From Collinsella aerofaciens (GTDB lineage Bacteria > Actinomycetota > Coriobacteriia > Coriobacteriales > Coriobacteriaceae): a stretch of 64,000 nucleotides of DNA. The stretch's first letter is position 1; the number at the start of each line of letters is the position of its first letter. Made by a program: the position numbers and the translations under genes. The stretch covers positions 62,001 to 126,000 of the forward strand of contig NZ_JAHONA010000003.1 of NCBI RefSeq assembly GCF_019131995.1, in the 5' to 3' direction. Of the stretch, positions 35,022 through 42,106 are shown one piece after another. Below the pieces are notes generated by a model. The model saw only the letters and a list, made by a program, of their open reading frames with translations, did not search any database and had not been told where the DNA came from.

Positions 35022-35456
35022 ATGGCGGTGCAAAGAAGGAATACCAGGCAGCGAAAGCTGGTTCTTGACGCTGTGCGCCAAAGCTATAACCATCCCACCG
35101 CCGACGAAATCTACAACGCCGTGCGCGCGCAGGATGACAAAATCAGCCGCGGTACGGTCTACCGCAATCTCAATCTCTTGGCCGACGCCGGCGAGATTCT
35201 CTCCATCAAGACACCGGGCGGCAGTCGCTTCGATCGCACCATCGAGCCGCACGCGCATATTATCTGCACCTCGTGCAGCCGCGTCATCGACGTACCGCTC
35301 CCCTTCGATGCCCAGCTCGACGCCAAGGCGTCCGAGCAAATCGGCTGGCACGTCACGTCGCACTACACCATCTTCGAGGGTCTCTGCCCCGACTGCCGGC
35401 AGATGTTTGGGGCATGCCTTAAAATCCACCTTTCCGCACTCTGCAGCAAAAAGTAG
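35022..35456 (+). CDS. Fur-family metalloregulator
   Basis: This 144-residue protein has a winged-helix domain ('HPTADEIYNAV', 'ISRGTVYRNLNLLADAGEI') followed by a dimerisation domain with 'HAHIICTSCSRVID' and 'CPDCRQ', the two Cys pairs of a structural zinc site. Fur, PerR and Zur share this layout; the sequence does not decide which. The ligand 'ERTIEPHAHI' region suits PerR/Fur. It is monocistronic. Confidence 0.85.
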   Translation: MAVQRRNTRQRKLVLDAVRQSYNHPTADEIYNAVRAQDDKISRGTVYRNLNLLADAGEILSIKTPGGSRFDRTIEPHAHIICTSCSRVIDVPLPFDAQLDAKASEQIGWHVTSHYTIFEGLCPDCRQMFGACLKIHLSALCSKK

Positions 35457-35479
35457 ATTTCTAGACATGTCCCAAATGT

Positions 35480-36277
35480 CTACTCAGCAAGTAGACGACG
35501 CAGCTCTTCTTCGACCGTGCGCACGTAGCGGACGCGGTCGTTGATGCCACGCATAGAGGGATTGCAGCTCTCCATCAGATAGGGATGGCCCACGACGTTA
35601 AGCATGTCGCGATCGTTCTCATTGTCGCCAAACGCCATCATCTCATCGGGCGAAATACCCAGGGCACGACCGTAATCGGCAAGCGCGGAGCCCTTGCCCG
35701 AACCGAAACCGATAAAGTCCGTCCATTCGGTTCCCGACGTCATCACGTCGACACGGTCGCTGAAGAGGCGCTCAAAATGCTCCAGCGCCGCCGGCTGATC
35801 AACCTCGGGCGTCTGGAAGGCAATCTTAATGACGTCCTCGTCGATGTCCTCGGGACGGTCGACCACCGCCACATCGCAGTGGACCTCATAGCGCAAATGG
35901 TCGACGAACGCATCATTGCCGCTCATGGTGTAGAGGTGCCCCTCGCACGAAAGGGTCACGTCGGCATGGGGATACGCAACCACGGCATTCGCGATATCCA
36001 TAGCAAGGCTGCGCTCCATGGAACGCTTGACAACGGCACGTCCCTCGCTCATCACCAGGGCTCCGTTTTCGCATACATATGCGAGCTCATCGGCCACCGG
36101 GGCAAACAGGTGGCGCAAGCTCGCATATTGACGGCCGCTCGCCGGCATAAACACGATACCGCGACGATGCAGCTCATCGATAAGCTCAAAGGCCTCGGAA
36201 CGCGGCTCGCGCTCCCCCGGATGCAGCAACGTGCCGTCCAAATCGCATGCAATCAGCTTGATTCCCTCAAGACCCAT
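35480..36277 (-). CDS. Cof-type HAD-IIB phosphatase
   Basis: This 265-residue protein has motif I 'IACDLDGTLLHPGE', motif II 'PASGRQ', a type IIB cap and motif IV 'MAFGDNENDRDML'. It dephosphorylates sugar phosphates or similar small molecules. The ATG at 36277 follows GGGGGAAAG; the longer frame to 36337 overlaps the preceding hairpin. It is paralogous to 9213-10055. Substrate unknown. Confidence 0.85.
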   Translation of the reverse strand: MGLEGIKLIACDLDGTLLHPGEREPRSEAFELIDELHRRGIVFMPASGRQYASLRHLFAPVADELAYVCENGALVMSEGRAVVKRSMERSLAMDIANAVVAYPHADVTLSCEGHLYTMSGNDAFVDHLRYEVHCDVAVVDRPEDIDEDVIKIAFQTPEVDQPAALEHFERLFSDRVDVMTSGTEWTDFIGFGSGKGSALADYGRALGISPDEMMAFGDNENDRDMLNVVGHPYLMESCNPSMRGINDRVRYVRTVEEELRRLLAE

Positions 36278-36306
36278 ATGCTTTCCCCCAAAGCACCTCA
36301 TCAACA

Positions 36307-36349
36307 GCAAGACGGACTTTGATTGGTCGCCCCTCAAAGCCCGTCTTGC
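36307..36349 (-). terminator. Hairpin after the UreE-like gene
   Basis: Sixteen-base arms with one mismatch (36307-36322 and 36334-36349) lie 13 bases after the UreE-like stop. No T-run, so termination is positional inference. Confidence 0.5.
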
Positions 36350-36361
36350 GCATACGTGCGC

Positions 36362-36940
36362 TTAGCCGCGCGTCTTTTTTACGATGGTAAAGTCGGGAGC
36401 CATGCTCACGACGACCTCCGCCGCACTCGACGCAAAGCGTCGGCTGGCATCGAGCTCGCGCGTGACCACCGAGAGCCGAACACCCTCGACACCCCGGAGC
36501 ATGCGGCCCAAAACAGGCTGCACCGGCGTATACATGCGCACGGTATGCTCGTCCGAGTCGCCCCGGAAGAGCGGCGCATGCATGTTGCCGATCTCCCAGC
36601 ACGCATGCGCGAGTGCAATCGGATCCATGCGGTCGACTTCGACCAAATAAACCTCGGCGCTGCGCAGGCGCACAATAACCGCCACAGGCACCACGCCCGA
36701 ACGGTCAATGGCGAGCACGTCGCCATCGGCAAGACGACCGCCGTCGGCAGTATCCAGCCGAACATCGATCGTGCGCCCCAGCTCCGTCACGCCAACAAAC
36801 GCGCATACATCAGCCTGGTCCCAATCGAGCAGTAGCTCGTCAACTTCAAAGACACCGCCCAGCTCCCGGCGAAGCAGGAGTTCATAGGACGGGTCGTTGA
36901 GATTTCCCAAGCATGTCGTCGAAACCAAGCGTTCAGGCAT
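36362..36940 (-). CDS. UreE-like nickel metallochaperone
   Basis: This 192-residue protein follows the UreE layout. An N-terminal beta domain has 'GRTIDVRLDTADGGRLADGDVLA', and the C-terminal ferredoxin-like domain has 'ALAHACWEIGNMHAPLFRG', matching the UreE LGNxH motif with its metal-binding His. It then has 'PVLGRMLRGVEGVRL'. The histidine-rich tail of many UreEs is lacking, and no urease structural gene is in the window. It is cotranscribed, 3 bases after the SlyD-like gene, so a general nickel-handling role is possible. Confidence 0.6.
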   Translation of the reverse strand: MPERLVSTTCLGNLNDPSYELLLRRELGGVFEVDELLLDWDQADVCAFVGVTELGRTIDVRLDTADGGRLADGDVLAIDRSGVVPVAVIVRLRSAEVYLVEVDRMDPIALAHACWEIGNMHAPLFRGDSDEHTVRMYTPVQPVLGRMLRGVEGVRLSVVTRELDASRRFASSAAEVVVSMAPDFTIVKKTRG

Positions 36941-36943
36941 ACT

Positions 36944-37372
36944 CTAACCCTCGACCTCGACGAGCTCGATATCAAAGTTGAGGTCCTTGCCGGCAAGCTC
37001 GTGGTTGGCATCGAGCGTCACGGCCTCGGGCGTCACGTCGATGACCACGGCGGGGACGGGCATGCCGCTGGGCGTGGACAGGAAGAGCTTCATGCCCTTC
37101 TCGATCTGCTCGATGTTGGGAACCTGCTCGGCCGGGAAGGTAATAACCATCTCGGGATTGTGCTCGCCGTAGGCATCGGCAGCAGGAATGTGCACGGTCT
37201 TCTTCTCGCCCACCTGCATGTCGACAACAGCGGCGTCGAAGCCCTTGATCATCTGGCCGGCGCCGCAGGTGAACTCCAGCGGCTCGCCGCGATCGTAGGA
37301 GCTATCGAACTGCGTGCCGTCGTCGAGCGTGCCGCGATAATGAGTCTTGACCTTCTTGCCCTGGTTGGACAT
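36944..37372 (-). CDS. SlyD-like FKBP-type peptidyl-prolyl isomerase
   Basis: This 142-residue FKBP with a SlyD-type insert-in-flap domain has 'GKKVKTHYRGTLDDG', 'EFTCGAGQMIKGFDAAVV' and 'ITFPAEQVPN' in the IF region. It ends with the SlyD hallmark 'DANHELAGKDLNFDIELVEV'. In E. coli SlyD is a foldase that also binds nickel for hydrogenase maturation; the His/Cys-rich tail that binds Ni there is absent here. The ATG at 37372 follows GGAGGTT. It lies in an operon with the UreE-like gene. Confidence 0.85.
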   Translation of the reverse strand: MSNQGKKVKTHYRGTLDDGTQFDSSYDRGEPLEFTCGAGQMIKGFDAAVVDMQVGEKKTVHIPAADAYGEHNPEMVITFPAEQVPNIEQIEKGMKLFLSTPSGMPVPAVVIDVTPEAVTLDANHELAGKDLNFDIELVEVEG

Positions 37373-37492
37373 GGTAACCTCCGTGATAAGGGCGGCGCAC
37401 AACGCGGGCCGCCGTGAACATATGGCGCTAACTATACCCTAGTCATACAATTCAAAGACAGTTTGCAAAGAAACGCTGCAACCGGAGGATCC

Positions 37493-38506
37493 ATGGCATA
37501 TCCCGTATTTGACTTACACTGCGACACCGCCGACCGCATCGGCTGGGCCACGCTCGATCTCGACCTGCGCTTTACCGCCGGCACCGACGGTTATTTCCCC
37601 GGCGACGAAACGCATCCGCAAGATTTCGACCTCATCGAGGGCAACGCCTGCGCCATCTCGCTCGCAAAGATCGGCAACACGCCGTGGGCACAGTGCTTCG
37701 CCACGTTTGTCCCCGACGAGATTCCCACCGCCCACGCCGCGCGCTTCCAGGCGCAAATCATGGCGCATATGAGCGGCCAGGCAATGCTCAACCACGACCG
37801 CATGGTCAACGTACGCAGCGCCGCAGACATTCGCCCTGCGCTCAAAGACGGCAAGGTCGCTTGCATCCACACCATCGAAAACGCCACGTTCTTTGCCGAG
37901 GACCCCGCGCTGATCGAGGTGCTCAAGAGCCTGGGCGTGCTTATGTCGTCACTCAGCTGGAACGCGCAGGGACCGCTCGCGAGCGGCCACGACACCCACG
38001 CCGGCCTCACCGCCGCCGGTATCGAGGCGCTTACGCAGATGGAGCACGCCGGCATGGTGCTCGACGTTTCCCACCTCAACGATGAGTGCTTTGACGAGGT
38101 TGTCGCCCACGCCACGCGCCCCTTCGTTGCCAGCCACTCCAACTCCCGCGCGGTTTGCGGCATCAAACGCAACCTTACCGACGACCAGTTCCGCACCATT
38201 CGCGACATGGGCGGTATCGTCGGCCTCAACTACTGCAGCGAGTTCCTTTCCAACGACGCAACCGACAAGACCGCCGCAGACGTCACCTTCGACCAGCTAG
38301 CGGCACATATCGAGCACTGGCTCGACCTGGGCGGCGAGGATGTCATCGCGCTCGGCGGCGACTGGGACGGTGCCACGGTGCCCGCCTTCCTCTCCGATGC
38401 CAGCAAGATGCCCGAGTTCCAGAACATGCTCTCCAAGCACTTTGGCAAGACCGTGATGCAGAAGCTCTGCAGCGATAATGCCCTTGCCTTCTTCGAGCGT
38501 TATTAA
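37493..38506 (+). CDS. Peptidase M19 (membrane dipeptidase family)
   Basis: This 337-residue zinc enzyme has metal ligands in 'FDLHCDTADR', 'GMVLDVSHLNDECFDEV', 'FVASHSNSRA' and a conserved late 'ALGGDWDGA'. M19 enzymes hydrolyse dipeptides, including some with D-residues at the C-terminus. No signal peptide is present, so it is probably cytoplasmic. It fits the peptide-uptake theme (opp genes at 51-57 kb). The ATG at 37493 follows CGGAGGA. Confidence 0.88.
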   Translation: MAYPVFDLHCDTADRIGWATLDLDLRFTAGTDGYFPGDETHPQDFDLIEGNACAISLAKIGNTPWAQCFATFVPDEIPTAHAARFQAQIMAHMSGQAMLNHDRMVNVRSAADIRPALKDGKVACIHTIENATFFAEDPALIEVLKSLGVLMSSLSWNAQGPLASGHDTHAGLTAAGIEALTQMEHAGMVLDVSHLNDECFDEVVAHATRPFVASHSNSRAVCGIKRNLTDDQFRTIRDMGGIVGLNYCSEFLSNDATDKTAADVTFDQLAAHIEHWLDLGGEDVIALGGDWDGATVPAFLSDASKMPEFQNMLSKHFGKTVMQKLCSDNALAFFERY

Positions 38507-38522
38507 TTTCACATCCCCTGAG

Positions 38523-38556
38523 CGGGCCGCATGCCGAACGGTCGACATGCGGCCCG
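38523..38556. terminator. Hairpin after the dipeptidase gene
   Basis: Eleven-base exact arms (CGGGCCGCATG / CATGCGGCCCG) around a 12-base loop. No T-run. The ORF downstream starts at 38579. Confidence 0.45.
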
Positions 38557-38578
38557 TCCCCAATCTGAAGGACCGCTT

Positions 38579-39355
38579 TTGACGCAGCAATTTACGATTA
38601 CCGTATCCCGACCGGATGGCACATCCATCCCCGTCGTCGTTACCAAAAAGCGCGTCAAGAACTTCAACCTACGCGTCACATCGAGCGGTGAGGTCCACGC
38701 CAGTGCACCGCTCGACGCCAGCCGCGAGCGTATCGAAGCGTTTGTGAAGCGCAACAGCGCCTGGATTATCAGTCGACTTGCCCAGCGCGAGCAACGTCAG
38801 GCGACGGCACGAGAGCCGCTCAGCCCCTCGTCCATCATTGCACTTTGGGGCAAGCCCATCACGGTACAAGATGCGCTCGATCGCAACTTTGCATCACCCG
38901 CACCGCGGCCCAAGCAGGCCACCTTCGCAAGTTTTATGGGTGCCGACAAATCGAACGAACGCCCACAGGCCAAGCGGCGCGCAACCCTCGACGGCCTGAC
39001 GTCCGATGAGCTCCAGACCCGCATCGACCAGCTCTATGCATCCGAGGTCACCACGGCGCTGCGCGATATGGCGCGCGCGTACGAAATCGCAATGGGTGTC
39101 GCCGTTTCCCGCGTTTCCGTACGTAGCATGAAAACGCGTTGGGGCTCATGCACGCCCAAATCCGGTGCCGTTCGCATCGCACGCGAACTTGCCGCCTATC
39201 CCATCGAGTGTCTCGACATGGTTGTCGCCCACGAGCTCGTCCACCTGCTCGAGCCAAGCCACAATCAGCGGTTTCACACCCTGCTCGACACGTACTGTCC
39301 CAACAATAGAGCTCTGTCGCAGCGGCTCAAGCAGCCGCCCCTCAACAAGCTCTAG
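38579..39355 (+). CDS. YgjP/M48-like zinc metallopeptidase
   Basis: This protein of about 258 residues has the DUF45/YgjP signature 'SMKTRWGSCTPKSGAVRIARELAAYP', then the zinc motif HExxH as 'VVAHELVHLLEPSHNQRF'. The start is taken as TTG at 38579, preceded by GAAGGACC; a longer frame to 38531 overlaps the hairpin. Such proteins are related to SprT-like metallopeptidases of unclear substrate. It may be a DNA-protein or unfolded-protein protease, which is inference. Confidence 0.75.
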   Translation: MTQQFTITVSRPDGTSIPVVVTKKRVKNFNLRVTSSGEVHASAPLDASRERIEAFVKRNSAWIISRLAQREQRQATAREPLSPSSIIALWGKPITVQDALDRNFASPAPRPKQATFASFMGADKSNERPQAKRRATLDGLTSDELQTRIDQLYASEVTTALRDMARAYEIAMGVAVSRVSVRSMKTRWGSCTPKSGAVRIARELAAYPIECLDMVVAHELVHLLEPSHNQRFHTLLDTYCPNNRALSQRLKQPPLNKL

Positions 39356-39361
39356 CGTCGA

Positions 39362-39847
39362 CTAGCGCACGCGCTCGATCTCGACACCGCAGCTTGCCAG
39401 GGGAAGACCGACGGGCGCCCAAGGCTTATCGAGCTTAACGTGCACGCCAAGCAGCAGGGGGTAACGACGCAGCAGCATCTGGGCCACACCCTCGGCTGCA
39501 GCCTCGATGAGCTTAAACGTATGCTCGCGCAGATAGCCATCGACATCGTGGCATACCGAGCCGTAGTCAATCGAGGCGTCCAGGTTATCGTGCTCCCCCG
39601 CTGCACGCAGGTCGGCATAGAGCACCAGGGACACGATGAACTTCTGGCCCAGCGCGTTCTCTTCGGGATATACGCCGTGGTTAGCAAAAACCTCAAGACC
39701 TTCAACGGTGATGCGGTCGGCATGGCGCAGATCGTCATAGCTCACGTGGGGTACCGCCGTTGCGGTGGATATTTCGCCCCTTCCACGGCGGGCGAGCTCG
39801 GCGCCTTCAGTCTTGGTTGCATTCTCGGGCAGTTTCTTGTTGCTCAT
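39362..39847 (-). CDS. folB: Dihydroneopterin aldolase
   Basis: This 161-residue protein has the folB fold after about 40 extra N-terminal residues: 'RITVEGLEVFANHGVYPEENALGQKFIVSL' with the substrate-binding E and 'YGSVCHDVDGY'. It ends with 'VHVKLDKPWAPVG', where K is catalytic. It converts dihydroneopterin to hydroxymethyl-dihydropterin and glycolaldehyde in folate synthesis. GAAGGAGA precedes the ATG. It lies 43 bases after the HD gene and is probably cotranscribed with folE. Confidence 0.85.
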   Translation of the reverse strand: MSNKKLPENATKTEGAELARRGRGEISTATAVPHVSYDDLRHADRITVEGLEVFANHGVYPEENALGQKFIVSLVLYADLRAAGEHDNLDASIDYGSVCHDVDGYLREHTFKLIEAAAEGVAQMLLRRYPLLLGVHVKLDKPWAPVGLPLASCGVEIERVR

Positions 39848-39890
39848 CGCGATCGTCTCCTTCGTTTAGAACCCCGACCGCGCAAACTAA

Positions 39891-40472
39891 CTACACGCGA
39901 ATCGACAGGTTCTTTTTATCCTCGCTCCAGTTGCAAGCATTGCGCGCGGGGCATGCAAAGCAGGCGCGCGACGCTTTGTCGGCTGCATAGAGCAGACGCT
40001 CAAGCGGTTGGCTGTTCACACGCAGCTTTCGATGGCCCAGAATGGCCGTCTTAATGGCTGCGGCATCGGCCGGCTCAAACGCCACATCATCGGGCATGCC
40101 GCCGAGAATCGCATCAGCGACGCGTTCGCTTGCAACATCATGGGATATACCCGATTCATACTGTTCATCTTTGCCGATATCGTGAAGAAGTGCCGTGGCG
40201 TAGATGACCTCGCGGTCAAACTCGAGCTGTTCCTCGAGATTCTTGATCCACATAATGCGGGCGACATCGAGCAGATGGTCAATACCGTGGCGACAAAAGA
40301 TGCGTCCCGATTCCAGCTGAGCAATGTTGCCCAGGTGGCGCCGGAACAGGCCGTTGGCACAGATGTAATCGATACGAGGCATGACGCCAAAAGGCGCCAG
40401 GCCCGAAGCCATAAAACCGCGACGCGGCGTTCCCTCGTCAGTATTCGATGTAAAGTCGTTAACGACTCTCAT
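39891..40472 (-). CDS. HD-domain phosphohydrolase
   Basis: This 193-residue protein has an HD domain: 'FCRHGIDHLLDVARI' near residue 60, 'YATALLHDIGKDEQYESG' (HD pair) and a later D in 'RLLYAADKASRACF'. It ends with a Cys cluster 'CFACPARNACNW' that may bind metal. HD proteins hydrolyse phosphoesters such as nucleotides. It starts 2 bases after folE, and folE-HD-folB suggests a pterin dephosphorylation step. Substrate not known. Confidence 0.75.
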   Translation of the reverse strand: MRVVNDFTSNTDEGTPRRGFMASGLAPFGVMPRIDYICANGLFRRHLGNIAQLESGRIFCRHGIDHLLDVARIMWIKNLEEQLEFDREVIYATALLHDIGKDEQYESGISHDVASERVADAILGGMPDDVAFEPADAAAIKTAILGHRKLRVNSQPLERLLYAADKASRACFACPARNACNWSEDKKNLSIRV

Positions 40473-40474
40473 GG

Positions 40475-41032
40475 TTAGCGTCCCAGCATCCTAAAGAAAC
40501 GCTCTTCGAGCGCGGGGTCGGTCTCAAAGACGCCGCGGCGAGCGAGCGTCACGGTCTTGGTACCGGGCTTTTGCACGCCGCGCATGGTCATGCACATATG
40601 CTCAGCTTCCATGAGCACAATCGCTCCCTGGGGAGCGAGATACTCCATGAGGGCGTCGGCAACCTGCGCACACAGCTGCTCCTGCAGCTGCAGACGGCGG
40701 GCATAAACCTCAACCGTGCGAGCAAGCTTAGAGAGCCCTGCGACACGGCCGTTGGGGATATAGCCAATGGTAGCCTTGCCGTAAAACGGCAGCAGATGAT
40801 GTTCGCACAGCGAGTAGAACGTGATGTCGCGCTCGATAACCAAATCGTTCGAAGCGACGGCAAAAGTTTTGGACAGGTGCTCCTCGGCACTCTGGTCCAT
40901 ACCGCCGGCGATCTCGCCATACATACGGGCAACGCGCGCCGGGGTCTCCAGCAGGCCCTCACGAGTTGGGTCCTCGCCTATACCTTCAAGTAGCAGCTTA
41001 ATGGCAGTCTCGACTTTTTCCTGATCGACCAT
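40475..41032 (-). CDS. folE: GTP cyclohydrolase I
   Basis: This 185-residue enzyme has Zn ligands in '[20 protein letters not shown]' (C, H, H) and the later Cys in '[15 protein letters not shown]', plus 'IERDITFYS' and '[20 protein letters not shown]'. It converts GTP to 7,8-dihydroneopterin triphosphate, the first step of folate. GTGAGG precedes the ATG. It heads a folE-HD-folB operon. Confidence 0.93.
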   Translation of the reverse strand: MVDQEKVETAIKLLLEGIGEDPTREGLLETPARVARMYGEIAGGMDQSAEEHLSKTFAVASNDLVIERDITFYSLCEHHLLPFYGKATIGYIPNGRVAGLSKLARTVEVYARRLQLQEQLCAQVADALMEYLAPQGAIVLMEAEHMCMTMRGVQKPGTKTVTLARRGVFETDPALEERFFRMLGR

Positions 41033-41098
41033 CTGGGCCTCACTTTTCCGATTTCACGTTCGCGCTATGGTACCACGCCCTTTGGCATCGGCCACAAG

Positions 41099-41680
41099 CT
41101 ACATAGTATGGGTCGAATAGACCGGATCGTCCCGCCAAAGCTCCACAGCGTCGCAAAGCGCAACGCCCTCGCGCACAGCACGGGCGCGCGTGGCGTTCAT
41201 ATCAATCACGCGCTGATTGCTCGAGCCCCTAAAGCGCAACGAGATATCGTACAGATCCTGAACGAACGGGCCGTCCACCAACATGTCGAGGCAGGCAAGG
41301 ATACGGTCCGTCACCTCGGTATGGTGACGACCACCCGGCATAAGCTCCTCGAGCACGTCGCCGGTAAAGCACCAAATGGTCTTGCCCGACCCCGCGGGAT
41401 AGGCCGCACGCACGCGTTCGATAAAGTCAACAAGCCCCGCCTGATTCTCGGGCTCCATAGGCTCGCCGCCCAGAATCGTCAGGCCATCGATAAAGGGATG
41501 GTCGAGGCTCTCGATAATCTTGTCCTCGACGGCACGATCGAACGGCTCACCCGCGGCAAAGTCCCACGCGACGGAGTTAAAGCAATTCTTGCACCCGCGA
41601 CGGCACCCGCTCACAAACAGAGAAGTACGAACGCCTTCCCCATCAGCAATGTCGAAATACTTAATGTTCGCGTAGTTCAT
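41099..41680 (-). CDS. nrdG: Anaerobic ribonucleotide reductase activating protein
   Basis: This 193-residue radical-SAM activase has 'GVRTSLFVSGCRRGCKNCFN', where the CxxxCxxC 4Fe-4S motif binds SAM. It continues 'GLTILGGEPMEPENQ' and has a C-terminal 'LWRDDPVYS'. It generates the glycyl radical on NrdD. The ATG at 41680 follows GGGAGAG; longer starts run into the palindrome at 41696. It lies downstream of nrdD on the same strand, with a 426-base palindrome-filled gap. Confidence 0.88.
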   Translation of the reverse strand: MNYANIKYFDIADGEGVRTSLFVSGCRRGCKNCFNSVAWDFAAGEPFDRAVEDKIIESLDHPFIDGLTILGGEPMEPENQAGLVDFIERVRAAYPAGSGKTIWCFTGDVLEELMPGGRHHTEVTDRILACLDMLVDGPFVQDLYDISLRFRGSSNQRVIDMNATRARAVREGVALCDAVELWRDDPVYSTHTM

Positions 41681-41695
41681 AGGTAACTCTCCCGG

Positions 41696-41779
41696 GAGGC
41701 CGGGACATATCATCCCGTCCTCAAACATTCTCGGCCTTCGGCCTGCGAAACTGCGGGCGGGACGATATGTCCCGGCCTC
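41696..41779. repeat. Long palindrome next to nrdG
   Basis: Arms 41696-41720 and 41755-41779 pair over 25 bases with two mismatches. A small GGCC-TTC-GGCC hairpin lies in the loop. The element begins 16 bases upstream of the nrdG start. Confidence 0.8.
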
Positions 41780-41957
41780 ATGCAAAGGGCAACTCAATGA
41801 ACGAAGCGAACATCGAGTATAGGGTTCGAGGTCCAATAAAAACTTTGTTGCAGCTCAACCGCCATCGCAAGTAAATCGCAGCTGCAGCTCAAATTATTTC
41901 CGCTAAGAACTTCGAGGAGTGAGCAGGCCTCATGCTGCATCTCAGCTACGTCAACTT

Positions 41958-42095
41958 GGCCGCCCCGTAGCGAGGCCCCGGACCTTTGCTCGATATGAGT
42001 TCCGCACGAACAGGAGGCGCCAGTGGCGCCTCCGTCGTGAGCCAGGACTGTCCGAAATAGCGAGTAAAGGTCCGGGGCCTCGCTACGGGGCGGCC
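41958..42095. repeat. Nested palindrome after nrdD
   Basis: Outer arms 41958-41992 and 42061-42095 (35 bases, one mismatch). The inner hairpin has exact 9-bp arms 42013-42021 and 42025-42033, itself flanked by CACGA/TCGTG. The outer element ends 12 bases beyond the nrdD stop. Confidence 0.85.
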
Positions 42096-42106
42096 TGGGA
42101 TGGTTA

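Larger units (their letters stand above)
41681..42106. other. nrdD-nrdG intergenic region with two palindromes
   Basis: No gene here. The 41696-41779 and 41958-42095 palindromes take up half of it, and the rest (about 41790-41950) has no feature I can name. It lies between two genes normally cotranscribed. Confidence 0.7.
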
